Assembly: GCF_017355785.1 (NCBI RefSeq) | Contig: NZ_JAFEWE010000003.1 | Location: forward strand, 496,001 to 560,000 | Reading direction: 5' to 3' | Length of the DNA stretch: 64,000 nucleotides | Source of the DNA: Desertivirga arenae | GTDB taxonomy: Bacteria; Bacteroidota; Bacteroidia; Sphingobacteriales; Sphingobacteriaceae | Shown here: one piece after another, positions 18,102 through 26,803 of the stretch | Layout of the letters: each line of letters begins with the position of its first letter | Position numbering within the stretch: position 1 is the stretch's first letter | Notes under the pieces: generated by a model | Seen by the model: only the letters and a program-made list of their open reading frames with translations | What the model was told of the DNA's origin: nothing | Database searches by the model: none | Made by a program: the position numbers and the translations under genes

Positions 18102-19469
18102 ATGGCAATAGAATCCATCAATCCGGCAAACGGAGAACTTATAAAATCATATACTCCTGATACTGGGGAACAGGTAGATTCCAAGATCAGGGAGACTCAG
18201 CAAGCCTGGTTAACATGGAAGGAAACTTCTTTTTCTGAAAGAGCCAGTTTGATGAAGAATATGGCAGCAGTTCTGAGATCGAAAAAAACAGAATTGGGCC
18301 GTTTGATGGCATTGGAAATGGGGAAACCACAAAAAGCGGGTGAAGGTGAAATTGAGAAATGTGCCGGTTGTTGTGAATACTATGCTGAAAATGCTGAAAA
18401 AATCCTGCGACCTGAAATTATCGAAACAGAAGCTCGAAAGAGTTACGCAATCTTTAAACCGATTGGTATTGTGCTAGCCATTATGCCCTGGAATTTTCCT
18501 TTCTGGCAAGTGTTCCGCTTTGTTGCTCCTGCCCTGATGGCTGGTAATGCAGGGGTCCTTAAACATTCATCTAACGTGGGTGGTTGCGCTCTTGCAATAG
18601 AGGAAATTGTTAGAGAGTCTGGATTTCCTGAAAATCTTTTCCAAACATTAATGATTGGAAGTGATGCTGTTGATCAGGTAATTGAAAATCCCTTAGTAAA
18701 AGCAGTTACATTAACAGGAAGTACAGGAGCAGGTATAAAAGTTGCCACAAAAGCAGGGTCACTTCTTAAGAAAACAGTACTTGAACTTGGAGGAAGTGAT
18801 CCTTACATTATATTGAAAGATGCAGATCTTGAACTTGCGGCTAAAGTTTGCACTGAAAGCAGATTAATTAACAGCGGCCAAAGCTGTATTGCAGCCAAAC
18901 GTTTTATCGTTGTGAAGGAAGTAGCTGAAGAGTTCACCCGGCTATTTAAAGAAAAGATGTCAAGCAAAGTAATGGGAGATCCGTTAGACCCCAATGTAGA
19001 TGTTGGCCCGCAAGCACGTGTAGACCTCCGGGATGAGCTTCATCAACAGGTTGAGAAGAGCATTGCAAAAGGAGCGCAATGTATTTTGGGAGGCATTATA
19101 CCTGAAGGCAGTAACGCCTTCTACCCTCCTACTATCTTAACAGGAGTAAAGAAAGGAATGCCTGCTTATGAAGAAGAACTTTTCGGTCCTGTCGCGGCTG
19201 TAATTATAGCCGAAGACGAGCAAGAAGCAATAAATATAGCTAACGATAGTGTATTCGGACTCGGCTCCGCTGTATTTAGCAGAGACATTGAAAGGGCCGA
19301 GGATATCGCTGCCAATTATTTAAATGCTGGTAATAGCTTTGTAAATGACAATGTAAAGTCCGATCCCCGGTTGCCTTTTGGCGGGGTAAATCAATCTGGG
19401 TATGGCCGCGAATTAAGCAGTTATGGTATAAAGGAATTTGTTAATATCAAAACTGTGTATATTAAATAA
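18102..19469 (+). CDS. NAD(P)-dependent succinate-semialdehyde-type aldehyde dehydrogenase
   Basis: A 455-residue aldehyde dehydrogenase that oxidises an aldehyde to an acid. The catalytic cysteine is in NSGQSCIAAKRF, and the general-base glutamate is in VLELGGSDPYI. The Rossmann glycine motif is TLTGSTGAGIKV, and the C-terminal PFGGVNQSGYGREL loop is present. The length of about 455 and the start AIESINPANGE fit the YneI/Sad-like succinate-semialdehyde dehydrogenase subgroup rather than the longer GabD. It probably works in GABA or related amine breakdown (family knowledge). No transaminase gene is nearby. Confidence 0.88.
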   Translation: MAIESINPANGELIKSYTPDTGEQVDSKIRETQQAWLTWKETSFSERASLMKNMAAVLRSKKTELGRLMALEMGKPQKAGEGEIEKCAGCCEYYAENAEKILRPEIIETEARKSYAIFKPIGIVLAIMPWNFPFWQVFRFVAPALMAGNAGVLKHSSNVGGCALAIEEIVRESGFPENLFQTLMIGSDAVDQVIENPLVKAVTLTGSTGAGIKVATKAGSLLKKTVLELGGSDPYIILKDADLELAAKVCTESRLINSGQSCIAAKRFIVVKEVAEEFTRLFKEKMSSKVMGDPLDPNVDVGPQARVDLRDELHQQVEKSIAKGAQCILGGIIPEGSNAFYPPTILTGVKKGMPAYEEELFGPVAAVIIAEDEQEAINIANDSVFGLGSAVFSRDIERAEDIAANYLNAGNSFVNDNVKSDPRLPFGGVNQSGYGRELSSYGIKEFVNIKTVYIK

Positions 19470-19471
19470 GG

Positions 19472-19855
19472 CTAGAGAACTTGTTCCTGGAATAATTTTT
19501 CAAGGGTATCAGCGGCATTGCAACATAAGCCTGGGTGCACTTTTGATGTTTGGATAACGGTACTGCGTGTAGCAGTAAGCCAGCGGAAACGTGAGGGTGC
19601 ATCCAGTTTAGCAATAGATCCCCCGTGGCCGCTGCCCTGACAAATTCTCTCGAACGAAGAGAGGTTTTGCTTCACAACTTCCAAATCCAGTCCAGGATAC
19701 AAGTGTTTCAAACGATCCTCATTCAGGTAAAACTTTACCTGAAGATACTTCTCCTTCTTACAATAGATCACCACACCTACATTGATGAATTCTTCGCGTT
19801 CAACTCTCGGTACAACACGAACTACAGCGTACTCAAATAAACTTTTGTCTTGCAT
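19472..19855 (-). CDS. DUF3037 domain protein, partner of HipA-like kinase
   Basis: A 127-residue protein with the DUF3037 pattern: FEYAVVRVVPRVEREEFINV at the start, then GVVIYCKKEKYLQVKFYL, and a C-terminal helix. Its biochemical role is unknown. The gene overlaps the 3' end of the HipA-like gene by 23 bp on the same strand, which implies co-translation. HipA-like plus DUF3037 is a recurrent pairing as I recall it (not searched). It converges with the dehydrogenase gene, 2 bp apart. Confidence 0.8.
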   Translation of the reverse strand: MQDKSLFEYAVVRVVPRVEREEFINVGVVIYCKKEKYLQVKFYLNEDRLKHLYPGLDLEVVKQNLSSFERICQGSGHGGSIAKLDAPSRFRWLTATRSTVIQTSKVHPGLCCNAADTLEKLFQEQVL

Positions 19856-20627
19856 TTTGTACTTCCGTTACAAAGTTTAAAGAGTTAGCAATTCGTATCA
19901 GTAAAAATTCTATGTAAGCTTCCCGATGCTCTTCCTTGGTTGCAAAAAAGTCGCCTTCCAGCCATTCGTCAGGAATCAGTGCGACAATACCGCGAATTAT
20001 GTGTTCGCTTAAAGCTGGCACAAATTCTTTGTCGATCTTTTCGATCTCAGCTGCCTTTGAAAGCAGGACATGATCTTTCACAAAGGCAAAAGGACGTTTG
20101 GCTGCTTCTCGCCAATTATCCCAGGAGTGGTGGAAGTATAAGGAAGCTCCATGATCAATGAGCCATAACTCCTTATGCCACATCAGCATATTTGTATTTC
20201 TCGCGGTGCGATCCACATTCATTAACAGGCAGTCCAGCCACACTATTTTTGAAGCGAGAATTGGATCAACCTGGGTTACGGTTGCGTCGAAAGTGATTGC
20301 CCCTGAGAGATAATGTAAAGCTAAGTTAAGACCCTCACTAAACTTCAACAGATCCTGAATTTCCTCATCGGGTTCGGTACGGCCGAAAGCCTCATCAAGA
20401 TTAGCAAAGACTAATTCAGGTATTCTAAAACCTAATACCCGTGCAATCTCTCCTCCGATCAGCTCTGCGATCAAGGCTCTCGGTCCCTGCCCCGCCCCGC
20501 GAAATTTCAGGACATATAAAAAGTCATCGTCGGCCTCTGCTATTGCTGGTAAAGATCCCCCCTCTCGTAAAGGTGTGATATAGCGGGTGACATTTACTGT
20601 TCTTAATGTTAAATGTGTATTAGACAT
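19833..20627 (-). CDS. HipA-like (HipA_2 type) kinase
   Basis: A 264-residue protein from the ATG at 20627. An upstream TTG at 20654 is less likely. It shows a kinase-type active site: Lys41 in FLYVLKFRG, Glu55/Glu60 in AELIGGEIARVLG, the catalytic loop MNVDRTARNTN (Asp139, Asn144, Asn146) and the metal-binding WLIDHG (Asp158). This is the core of HipA-type Ser/Thr kinases without their N-terminal subdomain. No HipB-like helix-turn-helix gene adjoins it. Instead it overlaps a DUF3037 gene. Substrate and any toxin activity are unknown. Confidence 0.8.
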   Translation of the reverse strand: MSNTHLTLRTVNVTRYITPLREGGSLPAIAEADDDFLYVLKFRGAGQGPRALIAELIGGEIARVLGFRIPELVFANLDEAFGRTEPDEEIQDLLKFSEGLNLALHYLSGAITFDATVTQVDPILASKIVWLDCLLMNVDRTARNTNMLMWHKELWLIDHGASLYFHHSWDNWREAAKRPFAFVKDHVLLSKAAEIEKIDKEFVPALSEHIIRGIVALIPDEWLEGDFFATKEEHREAYIEFLLIRIANSLNFVTEVQNARQKFI

Positions 20628-20642
20628 ATTTTGCGTGACAGC

Positions 20643-20670
20643 TTTCGGAATCAAACTAGTGATTCCGAAA
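20643..20670. promoter_or_regulatory. Operator-like 28-bp palindrome upstream of the HipA-like gene
   Basis: Perfect 11-bp arms TTTCGGAATCA and TGATTCCGAAA flank a 6-bp centre, 16 bp before the kinase start codon. There is no T run, so it is not a terminator. A -7-like TAGTTTG lies across the centre on the minus strand, which would put a bound protein on top of the promoter. Confidence 0.5.
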
Positions 20671-20707
20671 ACTGTGGCTAAAATAAATGTAATTAGGAAT
20701 TGAAAGA

Positions 20708-20884
20708 CTATTTATGCTGAAAAAGGTAATAGTGCTGACGAGTGCGAGTCTGACCATAAGATGGACCATTGCACTGTCCTAACAGCCAATAAAGAAGAAC
20801 GAATATAAGGATTGTAGAAAAACAACCTCCTCCTAGTTTTTTTGCGCCGTAACCGGCAATTAATGCTCTGAATAACTTATTCAT
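20708..20884 (-). CDS. 58-residue membrane protein of unknown function
   Basis: A short frame from ATG 20884 to TAG 20708. The order is a basic amphipathic N-terminus (MNKLFRALIAGYGAKKLGGG), then a single membrane segment (CFSTILIFVLLYWLLG, residues 21-36), then a polar tail rich in Arg, Gln and His. The clean domain logic and the Gly-Gly-Gly-Cys junction make it look like a genuine gene rather than chance. It lies between the acyltransferase (same strand, upstream) and the HipA-like gene (same strand, downstream). Confidence 0.55.
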   Translation of the reverse strand: MNKLFRALIAGYGAKKLGGGCFSTILIFVLLYWLLGQCNGPSYGQTRTRQHYYLFQHK

Positions 20885-20971
20885 AGGTTGAACGATTAAG
20901 TGTATAGCATTACAACGGCGAAAAAAACAAATAGTTCGACAGATAGGTGGTCTTAAATCAGAAGATCTGGA

Positions 20972-22066
20972 TTATTTGTCGGCATAGTCGGCAACAGCGA
21001 CCTTACCAGCTACCTTTACTCGTCCCTTCTCGGGAAACTTTTTTCCGAGTCCGGTAAAGAAGGTCTCGAAATTCAGATATACAAAATAACTAAAACTAAC
21101 CGTAGCGGCAGACGCAATAAAGATCACTGCCGGAACAGGAACTTCGAAGAATTTATTATTAATAATAGAACATACTTTACTAATTACGCGATACACTAAA
21201 GGATGTAGCAAATAAATTGAATAACTGGCGTGCCCGAGCATGACCAGGAACCTGTTAACAAGCGAAGGAAGCCTGAAATTACTTTTATAAATACCGGCAC
21301 AAATCCCTACAGAGGCGATAGCGAAGACTAATCTATTGACACCTACAACAAGCTGAACCCTGTCTCCGGATGTGGGGTATAAGCTAAAAACAAGCAATGA
21401 AATTACCAGTACTACTTTTGCCTGAATACTTAGGATATCCATCTTTTTAAGTAATGCGCCTAAACCGACCCCAGAAATAAAAAGGAAGAACTGATTTAAA
21501 GGGTTTGTGTACAGGTCCCACTGTTGAATAAATTCCACACTTGGGCTAATTACGTTGAATGCAAAGTACACCATAATTAGAAAAGAAAGAACAAGTAAGG
21601 CGTAATACAACTTATTCCAACGCTTCAAAAAGAGGATTAAGAATGGAAATGCAAGGTAAAAAGAAAGCTCGTTACCTACAGACCAGGCACCATAAGTAAT
21701 TGTATTTGCCCAGTTGTAAAAGGCAAATAAACCACTGAGGTTCGAGAACAAAAGTGAGGTATCAGGAAAGCGTTTTTCTATAAGAATGGTAAGGATTGAA
21801 GAAAGCCACATTAAAGGAAAGATCCTTAAAATGCGCTTTCCATAGAAACTTAGAATAGACTCTAAACTACTATTAAGCTTCTCATTATAAACATGATATA
21901 ACGTTAAACCGCTAAGCACATAGAAAATTGAAACACCGTACATGCCAATTCTTGTAAAGACACTTTCTGATGGTTCAATTCCATAGTTCCATAATTTGAA
22001 GTGGAACAACATAATCCCTAGCGCACTGATCCCCCTAAGATAATCCAATCCGGATAAACGCTGCAT
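20972..22066 (-). CDS. Acyltransferase family 3 protein (OafA/YrhL-like)
   Basis: A 364-residue integral membrane O-acyltransferase with about ten membrane segments. The N-terminal signature LDYLRGISALGIMLFHF contains the conserved R and the active-site His. A later HPLVYR segment fits the family. Members add acetyl or succinyl groups to surface polysaccharides, peptidoglycan or lipids. The acceptor is not deducible. It has no polysaccharide genes beside it and appears to stand alone. Confidence 0.9.
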   Translation of the reverse strand: MQRLSGLDYLRGISALGIMLFHFKLWNYGIEPSESVFTRIGMYGVSIFYVLSGLTLYHVYNEKLNSSLESILSFYGKRILRIFPLMWLSSILTILIEKRFPDTSLLFSNLSGLFAFYNWANTITYGAWSVGNELSFYLAFPFLILFLKRWNKLYYALLVLSFLIMVYFAFNVISPSVEFIQQWDLYTNPLNQFFLFISGVGLGALLKKMDILSIQAKVVLVISLLVFSLYPTSGDRVQLVVGVNRLVFAIASVGICAGIYKSNFRLPSLVNRFLVMLGHASYSIYLLHPLVYRVISKVCSIINNKFFEVPVPAVIFIASAATVSFSYFVYLNFETFFTGLGKKFPEKGRVKVAGKVAVADYADK

Positions 22067-22325
22067 ATTTTAGTAAGAGAGCTTTTAAAAATAATTTAGA
22101 AATGCCAAGCTCATTAGTATTTAGCTTGTCCCCTATTCTCACATTTCTATCCCATTAAAAGCAAATATGCGACCAAAGCACCAATTTCCCTTTTACCTCC
22201 AATGATTACAAAAGGTTTCGACTGGCTAAAGATTTTGAAAATTTTGAAAAAAGCCTGTAATGCAGTATTCTAGCTGGATCTGCCACAAGCTTTTTTCATT
22301 TAAATAGGTTTGTGAATTTTAATCC

Positions 22326-23252
22326 TTATAATTCTACCGACTTAATTATTTCTTTCAGTTTATCTGCTGATGCAGTAAGTTGTTGTTTTTCTTGCTCATT
22401 TAGGGTAACATGAAGCACTTCGCGAACTCCGGTTCTGTCAACAATACAAGGAACACCTAAAAACACATCCGAAATTCCGTGATAATCCTGCAATAATGTA
22501 GAAACGTTTAATACCGCTCCCTCATTCCTCAGTATTGCCACGCAGATCCGATCAAGTGCAAGAGCAATAGCATAGTATGTAGCACCTTTTGAATTTATAA
22601 TTTGATAAGCAGCATTTTTGGTATCCTCAAAAATTTCTGATTTATCCTCTTCTGATAGAGAAAGTTGGCTACCCGCAATATTTGACAGGCTCCATAATGG
22701 AAGTTCAGAATCGCCATGCTCCCCAACGATATGAGCGTGTACACTTCTTGCATCTACATTTAATTTCTCGCCTATTAAATATCTGAAACGAGCACTATCA
22801 AGTAAAGTACCTGAACCTATTACCCGGTTTACAGGCCAGTTTGACTTTTTCAAGGTAAAATAACTCATTACGTCAACAGGGTTAGAAGCAATCAGTAAAA
22901 TACCATGTTCGTTATATTTAAGAACCTCAGTAGTTATACTCTCGTATATCGCAACATTTCGCTTTAAAAGATCGGTCCTTGACTCTCCAGGCTTTTGAGC
23001 GGCTCCTGCAGTAATAATTACAATGTCAGCCTCCCTACAATCTTCGTAGGTTCCGGCCCATACTTTTACCTTTCCAACAAAAGGCAAACCGTGGTTCATA
23101 TCCTGAGCATCTCCTCTGGCCTTATCCATGTTTGCGTCTAGCAAAACCAGCTCATCCATCCTATGGCGTAGTAATAATGTATAGGCAGTAGTTGAGCCAA
23201 CTGCGCCAACTCCTATTACAACAATCCTTGTTTTTTTTGATGATGTACTCAT
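22326..23252 (-). CDS. ldh: L-lactate dehydrogenase
   Basis: A 308-residue NAD-dependent dehydrogenase interconverting pyruvate and L-lactate. The Rossmann motif is GVGAVGSTTAY, and an acidic DANMDKARG follows for NAD preference. The substrate loop is GAAQKPGESR. The Gln there marks lactate rather than malate dehydrogenase, which carries Arg. The catalytic His lies in VGEHGDSE, the LDH signature. The gene stands alone, divergent from the M28 peptidase gene. An allosteric fructose-bisphosphate response, seen in some LDHs, could not be assessed. Confidence 0.9.
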   Translation of the reverse strand: MSTSSKKTRIVVIGVGAVGSTTAYTLLLRHRMDELVLLDANMDKARGDAQDMNHGLPFVGKVKVWAGTYEDCREADIVIITAGAAQKPGESRTDLLKRNVAIYESITTEVLKYNEHGILLIASNPVDVMSYFTLKKSNWPVNRVIGSGTLLDSARFRYLIGEKLNVDARSVHAHIVGEHGDSELPLWSLSNIAGSQLSLSEEDKSEIFEDTKNAAYQIINSKGATYYAIALALDRICVAILRNEGAVLNVSTLLQDYHGISDVFLGVPCIVDRTGVREVLHVTLNEQEKQQLTASADKLKEIIKSVEL

Positions 23253-23414
23253 ACTGTTTTTCTAAGTTAAAATTTAAGGTTTACAAGAAACATATTTTTA
23301 ACCGGATTTTGTTTTACGTGAAAAAATATCTTTCACTTTGCTTTCATGTTCTGTGACGGTTGTTTTGAGATCTTAGTTTTCCTGTTAAGAAATACGATTA
23401 TATTTAGCTTCGTT

Positions 23415-24575
23415 ATGAAGGCACTATCCAGCACTCTTCTTCTCCTGATATCCAGTCTGTCACTAATAGCACAAGACAAGGCCTATGCACAAAGAATTAT
23501 TGAAGAACTAACTTCTGAAAGATATTTCGGGCGGGGATATATAAAGGACGGATTGGACAAGTCTCGTGAATTTATTGTAAAAGAGTTTAAAAAATGGGAC
23601 GTTGCACCCATGTCATCCTCTGGCTTCCTTCAAAAGTATTCATTTCCAGTAAATACCTTTCCCGGAGATATGATGCTGGAATTGAATGGTAAAAAATTAA
23701 GAGCCGGAATTGATTTTATAGTTAGTCCTGAAAGTGCAGGATTAAAAGCATCAGGAAAGCTTCTTATGAGGGATAGCATTCATTATATGGATCCTCAAAA
23801 CCGCCTCCAAATCTCCTTCCTAAAAAAGTTAACCTGGTCGGTAGCTGGCGAACAAGCAACAAACACTTCAATTTTTATCGACCATAAGCTATTAGAAGAC
23901 AAACCCGAATCTTATAGCGTCAGCATTGAGAATAAATTTATCGAGAGCTTTCCGGCAAGCAACATCTGTGGTATTATTAAGGGCAGTAAAAAGCCTGATT
24001 CGCTCATTCTTATAACCGCACACTACGATCATTTAGGCGGCATGGGGCAGGAGGTTTATTTTCCCGGTGCCAATGACAACGGAAGTGGTATTAGCCTTTT
24101 ACTTAACCTGGCAAAATACTATTCAAAAAACAGTCCGGACTATTCCATTGGTTTTATCTGCTTCTCGGGAGAAGAAGCGGGACTTTTAGGATCAGCGTAT
24201 TTTTCCAAAAATCCTATGATTGATTTGAAAAAAATCCGCTTCCTTATAAATCTTGATTTAACAGGAACAGGCGAAGAAGGGATCACAGTAGTTAATGCAT
24301 CCGTGTTCAAAAACGAGTTCGCCTTACTTAATAAGGTTAACGATGAAACAAAGTATCTCAGCAAAATAACACCAAGGGGAAAAGCTGCTAATAGCGACCA
24401 TTACTGGTTCAGCGAGATTGGGATACCTTCATTTTTCATATACACTAATGGAGGAATAAAGGCTTATCATGATGTATATGATAAAGCTGAAACACTACCA
24501 TTGACCGAGTTTGAGGACCTTTTCAAGCTGATCGTCAGCTTTAATAAGAAGATAATGGCCTCTAATAGGCAGTAA
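23415..24575 (+). CDS. Secreted M28 family zinc aminopeptidase
   Basis: The ATG at 23415 gives 386 residues with a signal peptide (STLLLLISSLSLIAQ). An upstream in-frame start at 23346 would bury that signal. The zinc ligands of the M28 fold are visible: His in AHYDHLGG, Asp in GANDNGSG, Glu-Glu in FSGEEAGLLGS, Asp in LINLDLTGTG, and His in NSDHYWF. These proteins cut N-terminal residues from peptides outside the inner membrane. Specificity is unknown. It is monocistronic. Confidence 0.9.
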   Translation: MKALSSTLLLLISSLSLIAQDKAYAQRIIEELTSERYFGRGYIKDGLDKSREFIVKEFKKWDVAPMSSSGFLQKYSFPVNTFPGDMMLELNGKKLRAGIDFIVSPESAGLKASGKLLMRDSIHYMDPQNRLQISFLKKLTWSVAGEQATNTSIFIDHKLLEDKPESYSVSIENKFIESFPASNICGIIKGSKKPDSLILITAHYDHLGGMGQEVYFPGANDNGSGISLLLNLAKYYSKNSPDYSIGFICFSGEEAGLLGSAYFSKNPMIDLKKIRFLINLDLTGTGEEGITVVNASVFKNEFALLNKVNDETKYLSKITPRGKAANSDHYWFSEIGIPSFFIYTNGGIKAYHDVYDKAETLPLTEFEDLFKLIVSFNKKIMASNRQ

Positions 24576-24583
24576 ACCGAAAC

Positions 24584-25303
24584 TTAGGCATCGTGTTTTT
24601 CAAGTAACTTAACCAGAGTAGCAAAATCCTTTGGATAAGGTGCTTCAATTTTTACAACCTCAGTCTCATTTATCTTAAAGGTTAGCTCCTTGGCATGTAG
24701 AGCAAAACGCTTCATTATTGGCAACTCTTCCTGATCTTTCCCCAAATGATATCCACGTTTCAGATGAGATAAAAAGACAGGCTTACCTCCATACATGTCG
24801 TCTCCTGATATTGAAGCTCGTTGAGTAGCGAGATGGATCCGAATCTGGTGCATTCTTCCCGTGATAGGCTGGCATTCAATAAGAGTGTAATGCTTGAAGT
24901 ATTTGATGGAATTGAATATGGTTTGAGCTTGCTTCCCTTCAAGTTTATTGATGGAAACGTTCTTGTTTCCAAGATTGAGAATAGGCAGGTCTATTTCCAG
25001 ATCATTAAAAACGTGGGTTCCATCAACAACAGCGTGATACACTTTCTTTATCTGTCTATGCTCAAACTGCATGGAAATGAAACGGTAGGTTTCAGGATTC
25101 TTTGCTATGATCAAACATCCTGAAGTTTCCTTATCTAACCTATGGCAAATTTGGGCATCAGGAACCGACTTTCTCACAATGTTTAGCATATTGATATCTC
25201 CCCCTTCCCGTTCATGAAGAGAACTAATAAATGGGGGTTTATTTACGACAACTAAATCATCGTTTTCAAAAATCGTAATGTCTTTTAATGCCGGAACTTT
25301 CAC
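24584..25303 (-). CDS. RluA family pseudouridine synthase
   Basis: A 239-residue RNA-modifying enzyme that isomerises uridine to pseudouridine. The catalytic motif HRLDKETSGCLIIAK carries the essential Asp. GRMHQIRIHLA and the N-terminal VVNKPPFISSLHE complete the family pattern. There is no S4 domain. The start is a GTG at 25303, since no ATG lies nearby in frame and the family N-terminus begins here. Whether it acts on 23S rRNA or tRNA cannot be told. It converges with the peptidase gene. Confidence 0.9.
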   Translation of the reverse strand: MKVPALKDITIFENDDLVVVNKPPFISSLHEREGGDINMLNIVRKSVPDAQICHRLDKETSGCLIIAKNPETYRFISMQFEHRQIKKVYHAVVDGTHVFNDLEIDLPILNLGNKNVSINKLEGKQAQTIFNSIKYFKHYTLIECQPITGRMHQIRIHLATQRASISGDDMYGGKPVFLSHLKRGYHLGKDQEELPIMKRFALHAKELTFKINETEVVKIEAPYPKDFATLVKLLEKHDA

Positions 25304-25437
25304 GGGGCAAAAGTAATGATTTTACCCGGTAACGGGCAGCGGGTATTAATAATTGCTGGTTCACCTACCCTTTAGGTAAGAAATCCAACCGGAAGCTTAA
25401 AAGGATGACTATAACATAATTTATAAAAAGAAATACT

Positions 25438-25445
25438 TACCTTTG
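25438..25445 (+). promoter_or_regulatory. -7 box of candidate small RNA
   Basis: An exact TAnnTTTG match (TACCTTTG) facing a region that contains no plus-strand gene. It lies inside the inverted repeat CTTAC/GTAAG. No -33 TTG was found at 19-21 bp. Confidence 0.4.
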
Positions 25446-25451
25446 CAAGTA

Positions 25452-25540
25452 AGCAGATGATCTGTTTCAATTGAACCTAAAGAAAAAGATATTTTGCCTC
25501 GTAGGGCCTTTGCATCTTTGATGCAAAGGCTTTGTTATTT
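25452..25540 (+). ncRNA. Candidate small RNA with intrinsic terminator
   Basis: About 7 nt downstream of the -7 box, a transcript of roughly 90 nt would end at a perfect 11-bp hairpin (GCCTTTGCATC / GATGCAAAGGC, 25506-25530) followed by TTTGTTATTTT. The T-rich tail is on the plus strand only. Both flanking genes are on the minus strand, so the hairpin cannot be their terminator. The simplest reading is a free-standing small RNA. No known RNA family was recognised. Confidence 0.4.
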
Positions 25541-25559
25541 TCAAATGCCGGATTTAGAT

Positions 25560-26114
25560 TTATATCCCTTCCACTCTATTCAATATTAGTTCAAATACCG
25601 AGAACAGATTTTTTAAAGTTCCAATATCGGTTATAGCCTCGTCCTCTATAAATAACTCTAAAAATGGCTCTTTTACTCCGGATACGTGATGAGTATGAAT
25701 ACCTAGAGAGAAGTTATGAATTGATAAAAGTGTCTTTCGCACATCTTCATCACTAAACACTGACCTTACAGTCTTTTCATCATTTGTCCGCACCAACATT
25801 CGTTTGTCGAAAACCTCATCACCTATCTTCACATCCTGCATTCCGAAAAACTTTCCTATTTCATCAATAAAGTCTTCTCTATGCACTGCAAACCGAAATT
25901 CTGTACTATGGGGAAGCATTGTGCTGAACGAAGTACTTGCATAACCTCCTTCAAAACCTCCTCCCAAATCAACGTCTATATCCAAAATTACTTCTCTTCC
26001 CTTTGTAGGAATTACAGCTTCATAATCTAATACGTCTTCCTTTAGCAGATCAAGTTCTATTTTTTTCCAGGTAGCTTCTGCAGCCTCACCTGAATTAATT
26101 ATTGCTTCATTCAT
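25560..26114 (-). CDS. Hypothetical protein
   Basis: A 184-residue, acidic, soluble-looking protein with no signal peptide or membrane segment. I do not recognise the family. It has a glycine-rich stretch, DVDLGGGFEGGYASTSF, at about residues 50-66 and alternating strands and helices after it. The pattern suggests a single compact domain. It is monocistronic between a candidate small RNA and the divergent thioesterase gene. Codon use resembles its neighbours, so it is probably a normal resident gene. Confidence 0.6.
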   Translation of the reverse strand: MNEAIINSGEAAEATWKKIELDLLKEDVLDYEAVIPTKGREVILDIDVDLGGGFEGGYASTSFSTMLPHSTEFRFAVHREDFIDEIGKFFGMQDVKIGDEVFDKRMLVRTNDEKTVRSVFSDEDVRKTLLSIHNFSLGIHTHHVSGVKEPFLELFIEDEAITDIGTLKNLFSVFELILNRVEGI

Positions 26115-26245
26115 AACAGTAAAACTTACTACAAAATACCATTTGACCGATGTTTTAGTTTTTTAATATTCAAGAACTCTTCTTATTCTTTTACTTAATT
26201 TCCTTGGCAATTATCACACAAGTCTTAAATTTGTGGGGAGATTTA

Positions 26246-26275
26246 TTGTAAGGATTCACAATTAACCTACCTTTG
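26246..26275 (+). promoter_or_regulatory. Promoter of the thioesterase gene
   Basis: TTG (26246-26248), 19 bp, then an exact -7 box TACCTTTG (26268-26275). The box ends only 6 bp before the ATG at 26282, so the message should start at or very near the start codon. Confidence 0.55.
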
Positions 26276-26281
26276 TTTCAA

Positions 26282-26803
26282 ATGAGTATAATTTCAAAGA
26301 CTGCTGAGGAATCGTTAACCATAATGAATGAATTGGTTATGCCTAACGATACCAATGCACTAAATAATTTAATGGGGGGGCGTTTATTGCAGTGGATGGA
26401 TATAGCTGCCTCAATTTCGGCACAGAAACATTGCAACAGTATTGCTGCCACTGTTTCTGTCGACAATGTATCTTTCAAACAGCCAATTAAATTAGGAGAT
26501 GTTGTTACTATAAAAGCTAAGGTTACACGCGCCTTCCACAGTTCACTTGAGGTAAGACTTGTTGTTTGGACAGAGAACATTTCAGGTGTAAAAACAAAAA
26601 GCAACGAAGCGTTCTATACCTTCGTATCGCAGGATACCAGCGGTAAAGTACTTCGTATTCCGGAAGTTGTGCCAGAAACTGAAGAAGAAATGCAGCTTTA
26701 TGATGGTGCTTTAAGAAGACGGCAATTAAGGCTTATGCTTGCCGGAAAAATGAAACCAGACGATGCAACCGAACTAAAGGCTCTATTTTTCCCGGAAGAA
26801 TAA
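26282..26803 (+). CDS. Acyl-CoA thioesterase (hotdog fold, YciA/ACOT type)
   Basis: A 173-residue hotdog-fold enzyme hydrolysing acyl-CoA to free acid and CoA. The core motif LVMPNDTNALNNLMGGRLLQ with the following WMDIAASISAQKHCN carries the catalytic Asp/Asn region. SVDNVSFKQPIKLGDVV is the usual second strand block. The ATG at 26282 is preferred over a TTG three codons earlier. The promoter is so close that the mRNA may be almost leaderless. The gene stands alone. Confidence 0.9.
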   Translation: MSIISKTAEESLTIMNELVMPNDTNALNNLMGGRLLQWMDIAASISAQKHCNSIAATVSVDNVSFKQPIKLGDVVTIKAKVTRAFHSSLEVRLVVWTENISGVKTKSNEAFYTFVSQDTSGKVLRIPEVVPETEEEMQLYDGALRRRQLRLMLAGKMKPDDATELKALFFPEE

